Shown: one piece after another, positions 45,984 to 55,017 of the stretch
How the letters are laid out: each line of letters starts with the position of its first letter
Numbering within the stretch: the stretch's first letter is position 1
NCBI GenBank assembly: GCA_012520655.1
Contig: JAAYNW010000011.1
Span: 1 to 60,050 of the forward strand
Source: Clostridiales bacterium
GTDB taxonomy: Bacteria; Bacillota; Clostridia; Lachnospirales; Lachnospiraceae
Reading direction: 5' to 3'
DNA: 60,050 bases
Made by a program: the position numbers and the translations under genes
Notes under the pieces: generated by a model
Database searches by the model: none
Told to the model about the DNA's origin: nothing
Seen by the model: only the letters and a program-made list of their open reading frames with translations

Positions 45984-47273
45984 ATGAGAAGGGCAGCGTT
46001 GTATATTTTGGCGGGAATTATGTTTTTCTTTTTTCGAAGCATTCCTGTACATGCGGAAGAACCGGTAATCGTAGTATTGGATCCGGGGCATGGAGGAGAG
46101 AATCTGGGAGCCGAATACGAACAATATACGGAAAAGAATATGACTATGACGGTAGCGGAATCCATGAAAGAGGAACTGGAGAAATATGAAGGAGTTACCG
46201 TATATCTTACGAGAAATGAAGATAAGGATATGACCCTTGAGGAGAGAGTAGACTTTGCGAAGTCTGTGAATGCGGATTTTTTATTCTGTCTTCATTTTAA
46301 TATGTCCGAAAAACATGATTTATTTGGTGCGGAAGTATGGGTCTCGGCTTTCGATAACGAATATAAGAAGGGATATACGTTTGCCAGCGTGGAAATGGAC
46401 ATGTTAAAAGGTATTGGTCTTTATTCCAGAGGGATTAAGACGAGATTGAATGATGAGGGAGAAGATTATTACGGAATACTTCGTCACGCAACGGCAAATG
46501 ATCTACCGTCAGCACTTATTGAACATTGCCACTTGGATCAGGCAAACGATAAGGAATTCTATACTTCAGAAGAGAAGTTGAGACAGTTTGGAGTTCTGGA
46601 TGCCACAGCGGTTGCAAAATATTATGGACTGAAATCAGAGACGCTGGGCGTGGACTATAGCGATTACCAAAATGTGGAGATAGCTGTTCCCACATCGGCG
46701 GTAAAACCGGATGATACGGAGCCGGACATATGTATCATCGATGTAAAGGATGTAAATGAGGAGAACGGAGATGTTTCCGTATCTGTTTCCGCACAAGATT
46801 ATGACAGCTATATGCTTTACTATTCCTACAGTTTCGATGGAGGAATGACTTTTTCCGATTTGCAGAGATGGAAAGAGGGAGAAGATACGATACGGTTTAC
46901 AATGAACGTACCTTCGGGTACACTGCCTGAAGTGGTAGTAAGAGCGTATAACGGTTTTGATAAATTTACGGAGAGTAATCATATTCATTTGTCTTCCCTT
47001 GTCTACGGAGAGCCGACTGAGGAGGCGGTAGAAGCGAGCAATATGACGAAAGGGAATGTCATAGAGCAAGGATCTTCCGACACTTCTATAGAAGCGTCGG
47101 AAGGACAGAAGAATCATCAATCGAAAAAGGAACAGAAGGAAGAAAATCAAATTACAATCATTTATTTTCTTCAGGTAACTTTAATCTGCATTGCTATTTT
47201 GTTTGTTCTTCTTGTATTTGCTATGATTTTGTCTTCTTCGCGCTCAAAGAAGAAAAGAGGACGGAGAAAATAA
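45984..47273 (+). CDS. N-acetylmuramoyl-L-alanine amidase (Amidase_3) with C-terminal membrane anchor
   Basis: 429 residues. Signal peptide (cleavage likely after HA, residue 24), then a zinc amidase domain (about 28-215): metal ligands in VLDPGHGG (His36), the Glu before KNMT, LHFN, and catalytic Glu in LIEHC. A beta-rich region (about 250-350, with a segment like a fibronectin or bacterial Ig fold) follows, then a linker and a C-terminal membrane helix (about 392-418) with a basic tail. It cleaves the stem peptide from muramic acid. Bacillus CwlD is shorter and has no C-terminal anchor, so CwlD equivalence is uncertain. The 3' end overlaps the convergent ylbJ-like gene by 30 bases. Confidence 0.88.
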   Translation: MRRAALYILAGIMFFFFRSIPVHAEEPVIVVLDPGHGGENLGAEYEQYTEKNMTMTVAESMKEELEKYEGVTVYLTRNEDKDMTLEERVDFAKSVNADFLFCLHFNMSEKHDLFGAEVWVSAFDNEYKKGYTFASVEMDMLKGIGLYSRGIKTRLNDEGEDYYGILRHATANDLPSALIEHCHLDQANDKEFYTSEEKLRQFGVLDATAVAKYYGLKSETLGVDYSDYQNVEIAVPTSAVKPDDTEPDICIIDVKDVNEENGDVSVSVSAQDYDSYMLYYSYSFDGGMTFSDLQRWKEGEDTIRFTMNVPSGTLPEVVVRAYNGFDKFTESNHIHLSSLVYGEPTEEAVEASNMTKGNVIEQGSSDTSIEASEGQKNHQSKKEQKEENQITIIYFLQVTLICIAILFVLLVFAMILSSSRSKKKRGRRK

Positions 47274-48242
47274 GCACCACAATCCGTAGTAAAAGGATGT
47301 TAGACCGGTCAAGACGAGCTTATGAAAGATATAGTTTTTTAGAGATAAGCCCGTGTCCTTAATCATGCTGTAAGTCTGTGCGATGCAGGAAAAGCCTCCA
47401 AAAGGCAGAATAAGAAGAATTATTAGAGGCGAGGATTTACCCATGCGGCTTATTCCGCTGGTGATTTCAAGCAAGCAGTTAAGAAGGGCATGGATATTTA
47501 TGCCAAATATATTTTTTTGATATATAGTAAATTGTGGAATCAGATTCAACAAATTGAACAGTACCATATAGCCTCCCAGTTTGGATATACCATACAAACT
47601 CGACATGATTGAGTCATCCAGCGCATCCAGTAGGGAAGTTGCCTGGGATACTTCGACAGCGGATAAGATCAGGGCCGATCTGGAGGGCTTGGCAACGGTA
47701 TCTGCCTTCAAAGTATTTTTATAGACTGTACGTCTTAAAAAAGCACCGTATAAAAGAGGAAGCCCATACATTCCAAAAATATAGGGTGCTTTTTTTTGAA
47801 GTCCGAGAATGGGAAGAACAAAGCTGATAAAATAAATCGGACCGATATTATTGCAGAAAGAAAGTAAAAACTGAGCTTCTTTTGTGGAAAGTTTATTGTG
47901 GGAGAGCAGATCGGCAATAACTTTTGCGCCCATGGGAAATCCGCATAAAAAACCGATAACAACCGCATAGATACCATTTGAGCCGATAGACAATATAGGA
48001 CAAAGAAGCGGATTTAAAATGCGCACGAAGTTTTCGGTCAGATTCAATCGAATCATAATTCCGGATAAAATCATAAACGGCAAAAGAGTAGGAATCATCT
48101 TATTAAACCATAGTTGCAATCCGATAAAGGAGTAAGAAAGGCTTTCCTTCGGAAAGGTTAAAAGGAGAAGCGTCAAAAAAAAGAAACATATAGTGAGGAA
48201 AAAAGTTTTTATTTTTTTTTTCAATAAAATCACCGCGAACAT
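47244..48242 (-). CDS. ylbJ: YlbJ-like sporulation integral membrane protein
   Basis: 332 residues with about eight membrane helices. The block LWFNKMIPTLLPFMILSG and GFLCGFPMGAKVIADL matches YlbJ/nucleoside-recognition proteins; YlbJ is a sporulation membrane protein and its usual neighbours, rsmD and coaD, lie close by. ATG 48242 lacks a ribosome site; the TTG at 48224-48222 has GGTGAT and may be the true start. Convergent with the amidase gene. Confidence 0.82.
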   Translation of the reverse strand: MFAVILLKKKIKTFFLTICFFFLTLLLLTFPKESLSYSFIGLQLWFNKMIPTLLPFMILSGIMIRLNLTENFVRILNPLLCPILSIGSNGIYAVVIGFLCGFPMGAKVIADLLSHNKLSTKEAQFLLSFCNNIGPIYFISFVLPILGLQKKAPYIFGMYGLPLLYGAFLRRTVYKNTLKADTVAKPSRSALILSAVEVSQATSLLDALDDSIMSSLYGISKLGGYMVLFNLLNLIPQFTIYQKNIFGINIHALLNCLLEITSGISRMGKSSPLIILLILPFGGFSCIAQTYSMIKDTGLSLKNYIFHKLVLTGLTSFYYGLWCLFSPSSFLL

Positions 48243-48310
48243 AAAAAATGAGGTATATTACAGATATATGAAGGAAGACGTAAAATAAGAAGTTGGGAGA
48301 GGCGGATGAG

Positions 48311-49018
48311 ATGCTGCGGTTGGATAAATTTTTGTGCGAAATGAATATTGGAAGCCGAAGTCAGGTGAAAACATATTTAAAACAGGGATTTGTGACCGTA
48401 AATGGGAAGCCTGTTACCAAGCCGGAAACAAAAGTGGATGAAAATAAGGACACGGTCGCCTTTAAAGGAAAGCCGTGTGTCTACAGAAGGTATGTGTATT
48501 ATATGCTCAATAAGCCGCAGGGGGTAGTATCGGCTACGCAGGATAATGAATGCGCGACAGTAACGGAACTGCTAAAAGATACCGGATACAAAGATTTATT
48601 TCCTGTAGGGCGTCTGGACAAGGATACGGAAGGACTTTTGCTTATGACCAATGACGGAGAACTGGCACATGACTTGCTTTCTCCTAAGAAGCATGTAAAA
48701 AAAGTCTATTATGTGGAACTGGATAAGCCATTTACGCACCAAGACGCTTTCCGGCTGAAAGAAGGTATAGATATCGGAGAGTGCAAAAAAACGCTTCCTG
48801 CCTCGGTAGAATTAATTACGGAGAATAGTATTTATTTAACGATTACGGAGGGGAAGTTCCACCAGGTTAAGCGTATGATGAACGCGGTCGGCAATCATGT
48901 AACATATTTGAAGAGGATATCGATGGGAAGTCTGCAATTGGATGAGACTTTGGGAAAAGGGGACTACCGTGAACTGACGGAAGAAGAAATCGAGAACTTA
49001 AAACAAAGAGAATTGTGA
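48311..49018 (+). CDS. 16S rRNA pseudouridine synthase, RsuA family
   Basis: 235 residues from ATG 48311 (GGGAGAGG upstream); TTG 48293 is an alternative. N-terminal S4 RNA-binding domain (LRLDKFLCEM...VTVNGKPV), then RsuA-type catalytic domain with GRLDKDTEGLLL (catalytic Asp in RLD) and the KFHQVKRMM motif. RsuA (16S U516) and RluB/E/F-type cannot be separated by eye, but the overall pattern favours RsuA. Confidence 0.92.
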   Translation: MLRLDKFLCEMNIGSRSQVKTYLKQGFVTVNGKPVTKPETKVDENKDTVAFKGKPCVYRRYVYYMLNKPQGVVSATQDNECATVTELLKDTGYKDLFPVGRLDKDTEGLLLMTNDGELAHDLLSPKKHVKKVYYVELDKPFTHQDAFRLKEGIDIGECKKTLPASVELITENSIYLTITEGKFHQVKRMMNAVGNHVTYLKRISMGSLQLDETLGKGDYRELTEEEIENLKQREL

Positions 49019-49055
49019 GTCTTGAGTTCGTCAAAGAGGAATATGGAGCGGAAAG

Positions 49056-50549
49056 ATGAAACTTTTAAAAAAACTGTTGTACATATTGTTAGGTATCCTT
49101 ACTTTTGTAAGTCTGTTGATTATTGTCGGTGCTTTTAATCCGGATTTTTTAGATAGACTTTCGGACTTTTTGTATTCTTGCAATATTTCGCATAAATCGG
49201 GCTTATTGGATGAAAGAAAGGAGGAGCCTAAAAATCTGTCTGTAACGGATACGGTAAACTCCGATTCTTCTTATACCTCCGATGAGTTGCTGCAAAACAT
49301 CTCTAAAACAGGGAAGAATACAAGGCGGGAAACTACTTATGTTCCACCGAAGAAATCTGTGATAGAAGTTCCGGAAGAGGTATCGGATAGAAGTGGATAT
49401 GTTCCCGTAAAGGAAACAAATGAGCAAATAGACGATAAAGAAGCGGAAACATTAGAGAAAGAGCTTACATATGGAGAGACCGGAGACGGTTTGACCTTCG
49501 ATACGGAATTCTATCCCTATTATGGAATGCTGGATATCTCATTGCAGAAGCTGTACCGTCAGATATATGCCAATGCAATAGCGGTAAACGGTATATTTAC
49601 GCCGGTAGAGAAGGTCGGGCCGGAGCAGCTTAAGAACGTTTTTATGGCGGTGGTCAATGATCATCCTGAAATTTTTTGGCTGGATTCCGCCTATAGGGGA
49701 AAGTTTTCGGGAGGAGGAATATGTATGCAAATCGTGCTACAGTTTAATCAGACTGCCGATAACCTTGCGGAGTCGAAGGCTGACTTCGATGCGGCGGCAA
49801 ACGGAATAATAAGCGAGGCGCAGAATCTGGGAAGCGACTATGAAAAAGAAGAGTATGTTCATAACGCTTTGCTTGACAGGATAGAATACGATATTGGAGC
49901 ACCGCTAAATCAAACTGCTTACAGTGCGCTTGTAAACGGCCGGACAGTATGTGCCGGTTATGCCAGAGCTTTTCAATATTTAATGGGGAAATTAGGGATC
50001 CCTTGTTACTATTGTACCGGATATGCCGGACAAAATCATGCCTGGAACATTATCAGGCTGGATGGTGAATTCTACAATGTGGATACTACTTGGGACGATA
50101 CGGATCAGAATACATATAACTATTTTAATAAAACCGACGGTGATTTTTCAGGCACACATGTCAGAGAGGATTTATCCGTATATCTTCCCTCATGTAACGG
50201 GGAGAAATATGAAAAGCAGGAAAGCAGCGAAGCAAGAAACGGAAAAAGAAGTCTGGAAGAGGTCGGACTATCTTCAGATGTGGTTCTTACCGGTCTAAAT
50301 GACTATTATCAGGACTGCTATAGCAGGATTATGCAAAACGGCGGATCCGGCCAATTTCAGAATGTAGTGGAGAATGCCGATATATGGATGCAATGCTATG
50401 ACGCTTATAATAGCGACGCATACTCCGAAGCTTATATGAACAGAGTGCTATCAGAATTAAATGCGCATTCCTGTGAGGTGGACATTCAAGCGGAGGAACT
50501 TCAGGATGGGAAATTTTTATTGACACACAATATAACGATCGATTATTAG
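49056..50549 (+). CDS. Membrane-anchored transglutaminase-like protein
   Basis: 497 residues. N-terminal membrane helix (about 5-29), a long Ser/Thr/Glu-rich linker (about 45-140), then a transglutaminase-like domain with the triad in VCAGYARAFQ (Cys299), QNHAWN (His328) and NVDTTWDD (Asp343). Bacterial members act as proteases or crosslinkers on the cell surface. The domain continues with YFNKTDGDFSGTH, as in related Lachnospiraceae proteins. Downstream part (about 400-497) has no recognised fold. Confidence 0.86.
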   Translation: MKLLKKLLYILLGILTFVSLLIIVGAFNPDFLDRLSDFLYSCNISHKSGLLDERKEEPKNLSVTDTVNSDSSYTSDELLQNISKTGKNTRRETTYVPPKKSVIEVPEEVSDRSGYVPVKETNEQIDDKEAETLEKELTYGETGDGLTFDTEFYPYYGMLDISLQKLYRQIYANAIAVNGIFTPVEKVGPEQLKNVFMAVVNDHPEIFWLDSAYRGKFSGGGICMQIVLQFNQTADNLAESKADFDAAANGIISEAQNLGSDYEKEEYVHNALLDRIEYDIGAPLNQTAYSALVNGRTVCAGYARAFQYLMGKLGIPCYYCTGYAGQNHAWNIIRLDGEFYNVDTTWDDTDQNTYNYFNKTDGDFSGTHVREDLSVYLPSCNGEKYEKQESSEARNGKRSLEEVGLSSDVVLTGLNDYYQDCYSRIMQNGGSGQFQNVVENADIWMQCYDAYNSDAYSEAYMNRVLSELNAHSCEVDIQAEELQDGKFLLTHNITIDY

Positions 50550-50682
50550 AAATGAAACAGATATAAAAGTTTGCTCTTTGGAATCATCCGTGCTATTATT
50601 TATTATTAGCTGTAATACGCAGACAATAAGGTGTAAGAAAGATAAAAAGACATAAAAATATAGGAATAAAACAGGAGTCGGC

Positions 50683-52284
50683 ATGAGAAACGGAAACATT
50701 CTAAAAAACAAATATTATCTTTATATAACGGAATTTTTTGCAGGTGTGGCAGTTATGGCGGTAGAATTGGGGGCGAGCCGGCTGCTGGCTCCTTACTTCA
50801 GTTCCTCTCAGATTGTATGGACGATTATCATCGGCACTATTATGATCGCTATGGCACTCGGCAATATATGGGGCGGAAGGAGCGCGGATAAGAACCCTAA
50901 TCCGGACAAGCTGTATATGCGGATGATTATTGCCGCTATCTGGATTGCAGCGATTCCCCTGCTCGGTAAATACATTATTCTCGGAATCTCAGCAATACTC
51001 GTTTTAACAATAAATATCAATTTTTTAGTTTTAGCGGGGTTCATTGCCTGTATGGTAATTTTCGTATTTCCCTTGTTTCTGCTCGGGACGGTTACCCCCT
51101 CCCTTGTAAAATATACGGTGGAGAGTCTGGATGAAAGCGGCAAGACAGTAGGAACTTTGGGAGCTTTCAATACGATCGGAAGTATAATCGGAACATTTAT
51201 GCCAACCTTCATAACCATTCCGGCAGTGGGGACTTCCATTACATTTTTAATTTTTTCGGGGATTTTACTGCTGTTAGGATTGATTTATTTCTTTAATCAA
51301 AAAAGAAAATGGAAAGCTTGTGTGGCATCGATTGTTCTTTTCGTTCTATGCAGCATTTTAGGAAATTCGGATAGTTTTGCCTTTTGGGAAAATAATCTGG
51401 TTTATGAAGGAGAATCCATTTATAATTATTTGCAGGTAAAAGAAACTGAAGATAGCGTAATTCTTTCCACAAATGTATTGTTCGGCGTACAATCCATTAT
51501 GAAAAAGGATGATTCCCTTACCGGAATGTATTATGATTATGCGTTGGCTGCGCCTGTTATGGCAGGGATAAAGGAAGATGACGAAGCTGATATGCTGATT
51601 CTCGGAATGGGGACAGGAACCTACGCTAAGCAGTGTATAAAGTATTTTAACAATGTGAACGTGGAAGGTGTAGAAATTGACCAAAAGATTACAGACTTGG
51701 CGGAGAAGTATTTTGAATTGCCCGACACGGTCAACGTAACAACTTATGACGGACGTGCGTACCTTCAGGCAACTCATGGTAAATATGATGTTATCATGGT
51801 AGATGCTTACCAAGATATTACGATTCCTTTTCAGATGTCTTCTATAGAATTCTTCAGTATGGTAAGAGACCATTTAAAAGACAATGGAGTTATGGTTGTA
51901 AATATGAATATGTATTCGGACGAGGAAGGAAATATCAATGATTACTTGGCGGACACGATTGCCAACGTCTTTGATTATGTATATACGGTAAATGTAAAAG
52001 GTGCTACGAACCGGGAACTTTTTGCTTCTCAGAATGAGAACGCAGCTGCCTATTTGAGCAGGGATGTGGGGCAAATAAGTGATACGCAGCTGGCGGACAT
52101 GCTGCGGTCGGTAGACGCCTCTCTTATGGCTTATGAAAAAGGAGAGTACCTTTTGACCGACGATAAGGCGCCGGTAGAGCTTCTCGGAATGAGTGTAATA
52201 GACGGTCTAATCCGAAACGAAATCGATTATTACAAAGAAATTTTCAAAGAAGAGGGAATTGACGGCATTCTGAACCGAATGTAG
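50683..52284 (+). CDS. Fused MFS transporter/spermidine synthase-like protein
   Basis: 533 residues. Six or more membrane helices in residues about 10-235 (AVELGASRLLAPYFS is typical), then a methyltransferase-fold aminopropyltransferase-like domain (about 245-530) with LILGMGTGTYAKQ, GVEIDQKI and VDAYQD in place of the classical GGGDG and catalytic DSTDP. Known as the fused MFS/spermidine synthase family; whether it makes polyamines is unproven. ATG 50683 follows AGGAGTCGGC. Confidence 0.85.
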   Translation: MRNGNILKNKYYLYITEFFAGVAVMAVELGASRLLAPYFSSSQIVWTIIIGTIMIAMALGNIWGGRSADKNPNPDKLYMRMIIAAIWIAAIPLLGKYIILGISAILVLTININFLVLAGFIACMVIFVFPLFLLGTVTPSLVKYTVESLDESGKTVGTLGAFNTIGSIIGTFMPTFITIPAVGTSITFLIFSGILLLLGLIYFFNQKRKWKACVASIVLFVLCSILGNSDSFAFWENNLVYEGESIYNYLQVKETEDSVILSTNVLFGVQSIMKKDDSLTGMYYDYALAAPVMAGIKEDDEADMLILGMGTGTYAKQCIKYFNNVNVEGVEIDQKITDLAEKYFELPDTVNVTTYDGRAYLQATHGKYDVIMVDAYQDITIPFQMSSIEFFSMVRDHLKDNGVMVVNMNMYSDEEGNINDYLADTIANVFDYVYTVNVKGATNRELFASQNENAAAYLSRDVGQISDTQLADMLRSVDASLMAYEKGEYLLTDDKAPVELLGMSVIDGLIRNEIDYYKEIFKEEGIDGILNRM

Positions 52285-52324
52285 ATAATGAGAATTATTT
52301 TCTATAAAATGCGATGTATTTATC

Positions 52325-52353
52325 TTGTATTTTAGACTTGAAGTTGGTATAAT
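52325..52353 (+). promoter_or_regulatory. Enolase promoter
   Basis: TTGTAT (52325-52330), 17-bp spacer, TATAAT (52348-52353). The predicted start point (about 52360) coincides with the DtxR-type dyad. Confidence 0.75.
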
Positions 52354-52360
52354 GTAGTTG

Positions 52361-52376
52361 GTTAGTACATACTAAC
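52361..52376. promoter_or_regulatory. Putative DtxR-type operator at the enolase start point
   Basis: Perfect dyad GTTAGTA-CA-TACTAAC. The same motif, with small changes, overlaps the feoA promoter (54343-54358). Iron-dependent control of enolase is inferred. Confidence 0.6.
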
Positions 52377-52379
52377 TGA

Positions 52380-53771
<1,392 letters not shown>

Positions 53772-53793
53772 TAAATAAGTTCATATGAAATTG

Positions 53794-53827
53794 AAATCCG
53801 CACTCGCCGTAGCGAGTGCGGATTTAT
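53794..53827. terminator. Terminator between eno and the dtxR-type gene
   Basis: Perfect 14-bp stem AAATCCGCACTCGC (53794-53807) / GCGAGTGCGGATTT (53812-53825), 4-base loop CGTA. T-rich ends on both strands are short; it lies between convergent genes and is probably used both ways. Confidence 0.85.
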
Positions 53828-53852
53828 TGCGGCTTCTGATTTTTCAAAAAAT

Positions 53853-54215
53853 TTATATATTTATATACTTTTTAATTGCGTCAAAGCTTTCGGTGCTGAT
53901 AACGTGTTCGATTCTGCATGCATCCTCGGCGGCAGTTTCCTTGTCTACGCCAAGCGCTTCAAGCCAGGAAGAGAGCAATTCGTGCCGTTCGTATATTATG
54001 TCAGCGATTTTGCGGCCCGATTCAGTCAGCTGAATAAAGCCTTCTTTTGATACCGTGATGTAATTTTTTTCGCGCAGATTTTTCATCGCGACACTAACGC
54101 TCGACTTTTTGAAGCCTAATTCTTCGGCAACATCTATGGAGCGTACGACAGGATGAGATTTACTCAATATTAAAATAGTTTCTAAATAATTTTCGGCTGA
54201 TTCATTTATATGCAT
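53853..54215 (-). CDS. DtxR/MntR-family metal-dependent repressor, short form
   Basis: 120 residues. N-terminal winged HTH (IDVAEELGFKKSSVSVAMKNL) and dimerisation domain; no C-terminal SH3-like domain (DtxR has about 226 residues), so MntR-like in size. Metal positions: YERHELL (His78), then EDACRIEHV with Cys100, Glu103, His104. The cysteine corresponds to DtxR Cys102, an iron-type ligand, where MntR has Glu. Asn9 stands at the DtxR Met10/MntR Asp8 position. It is convergent with eno and divergent from feoA. Regulation of feo, and of eno, by binding the GTTAGTA-type dyads is inferred. Confidence 0.88.
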   Translation of the reverse strand: MHINESAENYLETILILSKSHPVVRSIDVAEELGFKKSSVSVAMKNLREKNYITVSKEGFIQLTESGRKIADIIYERHELLSSWLEALGVDKETAAEDACRIEHVISTESFDAIKKYINI

Positions 54216-54326
54216 AACTTTACCTCAATTTCGGTGATATAATACAAATCAATTATGTTAAATTTTTATTAGTATAGCATATATTGACAAAAACAGCAAA
54301 TCATAAAAATTAATCAATAAAAAATC

Positions 54327-54355
54327 TTGACAACTTATTCAAGTTAGAATATACT
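54327..54355 (+). promoter_or_regulatory. feoA promoter
   Basis: TTGACA (54327-54332), 17-bp spacer, TATACT (54350-54355): near-consensus sigma-A promoter for the feo operon. Confidence 0.85.
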
Positions 54356-54358
54356 AAC
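54343..54358. promoter_or_regulatory. Putative DtxR-type operator overlapping the feoA -10 box
   Basis: GTTAGAA-TA-TACTAAC, a dyad with one mismatch, identical in right half to the enolase operator. It covers the -10 box, an ideal place for iron-dependent repression. Confidence 0.7.
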
Positions 54359-54451
54359 CATGAAAGCAAATATTGAAAATAATTATCAAAATCACTTGTT
54401 GTAAATGGTGAGTGGAATCATTTAAATACACCTAAGAAAGAAGGTTGTGCG

Positions 54452-54664
54452 ATGCCCTTGACAATGGTTAAAACAGGAGAACCCAGTGTAATTCGTAAAG
54501 TCGGTGGTAAGGAAGAAACGAGAAGGTTTCTGGAGAATCTCGGATTTGTGGCCGGAGGAATAGTGACTGTCGTATCTGAAATCGGCGGCAATATGATTGT
54601 CAATGTTAAGGATTCCAGAGTTGCTAGCGGCAAAGATATGGCGATTAAAATCATGGTGGATTAA
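54452..54664 (+). CDS. feoA: FeoA-family iron transport accessory protein, first
   Basis: 70 residues. SH3-like beta-barrel with the LENLGFVAGGIVTVVSEIGG and VKDSRVASGKDMAIKIMV blocks of FeoA. First gene of the iron operon. FeoA assists FeoB in Fe2+ uptake. Confidence 0.88.
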   Translation: MPLTMVKTGEPSVIRKVGGKEETRRFLENLGFVAGGIVTVVSEIGGNMIVNVKDSRVASGKDMAIKIMVD

Positions 54665-54701
54665 AGTCGCTGTAATAATAGAAATGGGAAAAGGAGAAAC
54701 G

Positions 54702-54923
54702 ATGAAAACATTAAAGGATGTTTCGTGTGGCGAAACGGTAAAGGTGACAAAATTAACGGGAGAAGGTCCCGTTAAGAGGCGTATTATGGATATGGGAATT
54801 ACGAAAGGCGTTGATATTTTCGTGAGAAAAGTTGCCCCGTTAGGCGATCCGATAGAGGTCACGGTAAGAGGCTATGAATTGACTTTGCGTAAGGCGGATG
54901 CGGAGATGATTTCGGTAGAATAA
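54702..54923 (+). CDS. feoA: FeoA-family iron transport accessory protein, second
   Basis: 73 residues from ATG 54702 (AAAGGAGAAACG). Clear FeoA: GEGPVKRRIMDMGITKG and the conserved VRGYELTLRKADAEMI. The two FeoA proteins are divergent paralogues, as in many Firmicutes feo operons (feoA-feoA-feoB). Confidence 0.92.
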   Translation: MKTLKDVSCGETVKVTKLTGEGPVKRRIMDMGITKGVDIFVRKVAPLGDPIEVTVRGYELTLRKADAEMISVE

Positions 54924-54938
54924 TTTTTTTACATATGA

Positions 54939-54954
54939 GTTAGTGACGACTAAT
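54939..54954. promoter_or_regulatory. Weaker copy of the DtxR-type dyad before feoB
   Basis: GTTAGTG-AC-GACTAAT, a degenerate relative of the operator (left half 6/7, right half 5/7 matches). It sits in the 94-base gap between the second feoA and feoB. Confidence 0.4.
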
Positions 54955-55017
54955 GAAAAGTAGAAATAGCAAACGGTATGAACAAATAATTTGCTTTAAA
55001 GCAGAAAGAGGAAGAAT

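Noticed and set aside
46635..47150. Minus-strand frame of about 170 codons inside the amidase gene
   Set aside because: Antisense to the amidase domain; codon pattern explained by the + strand protein; no promoter or ribosome site.
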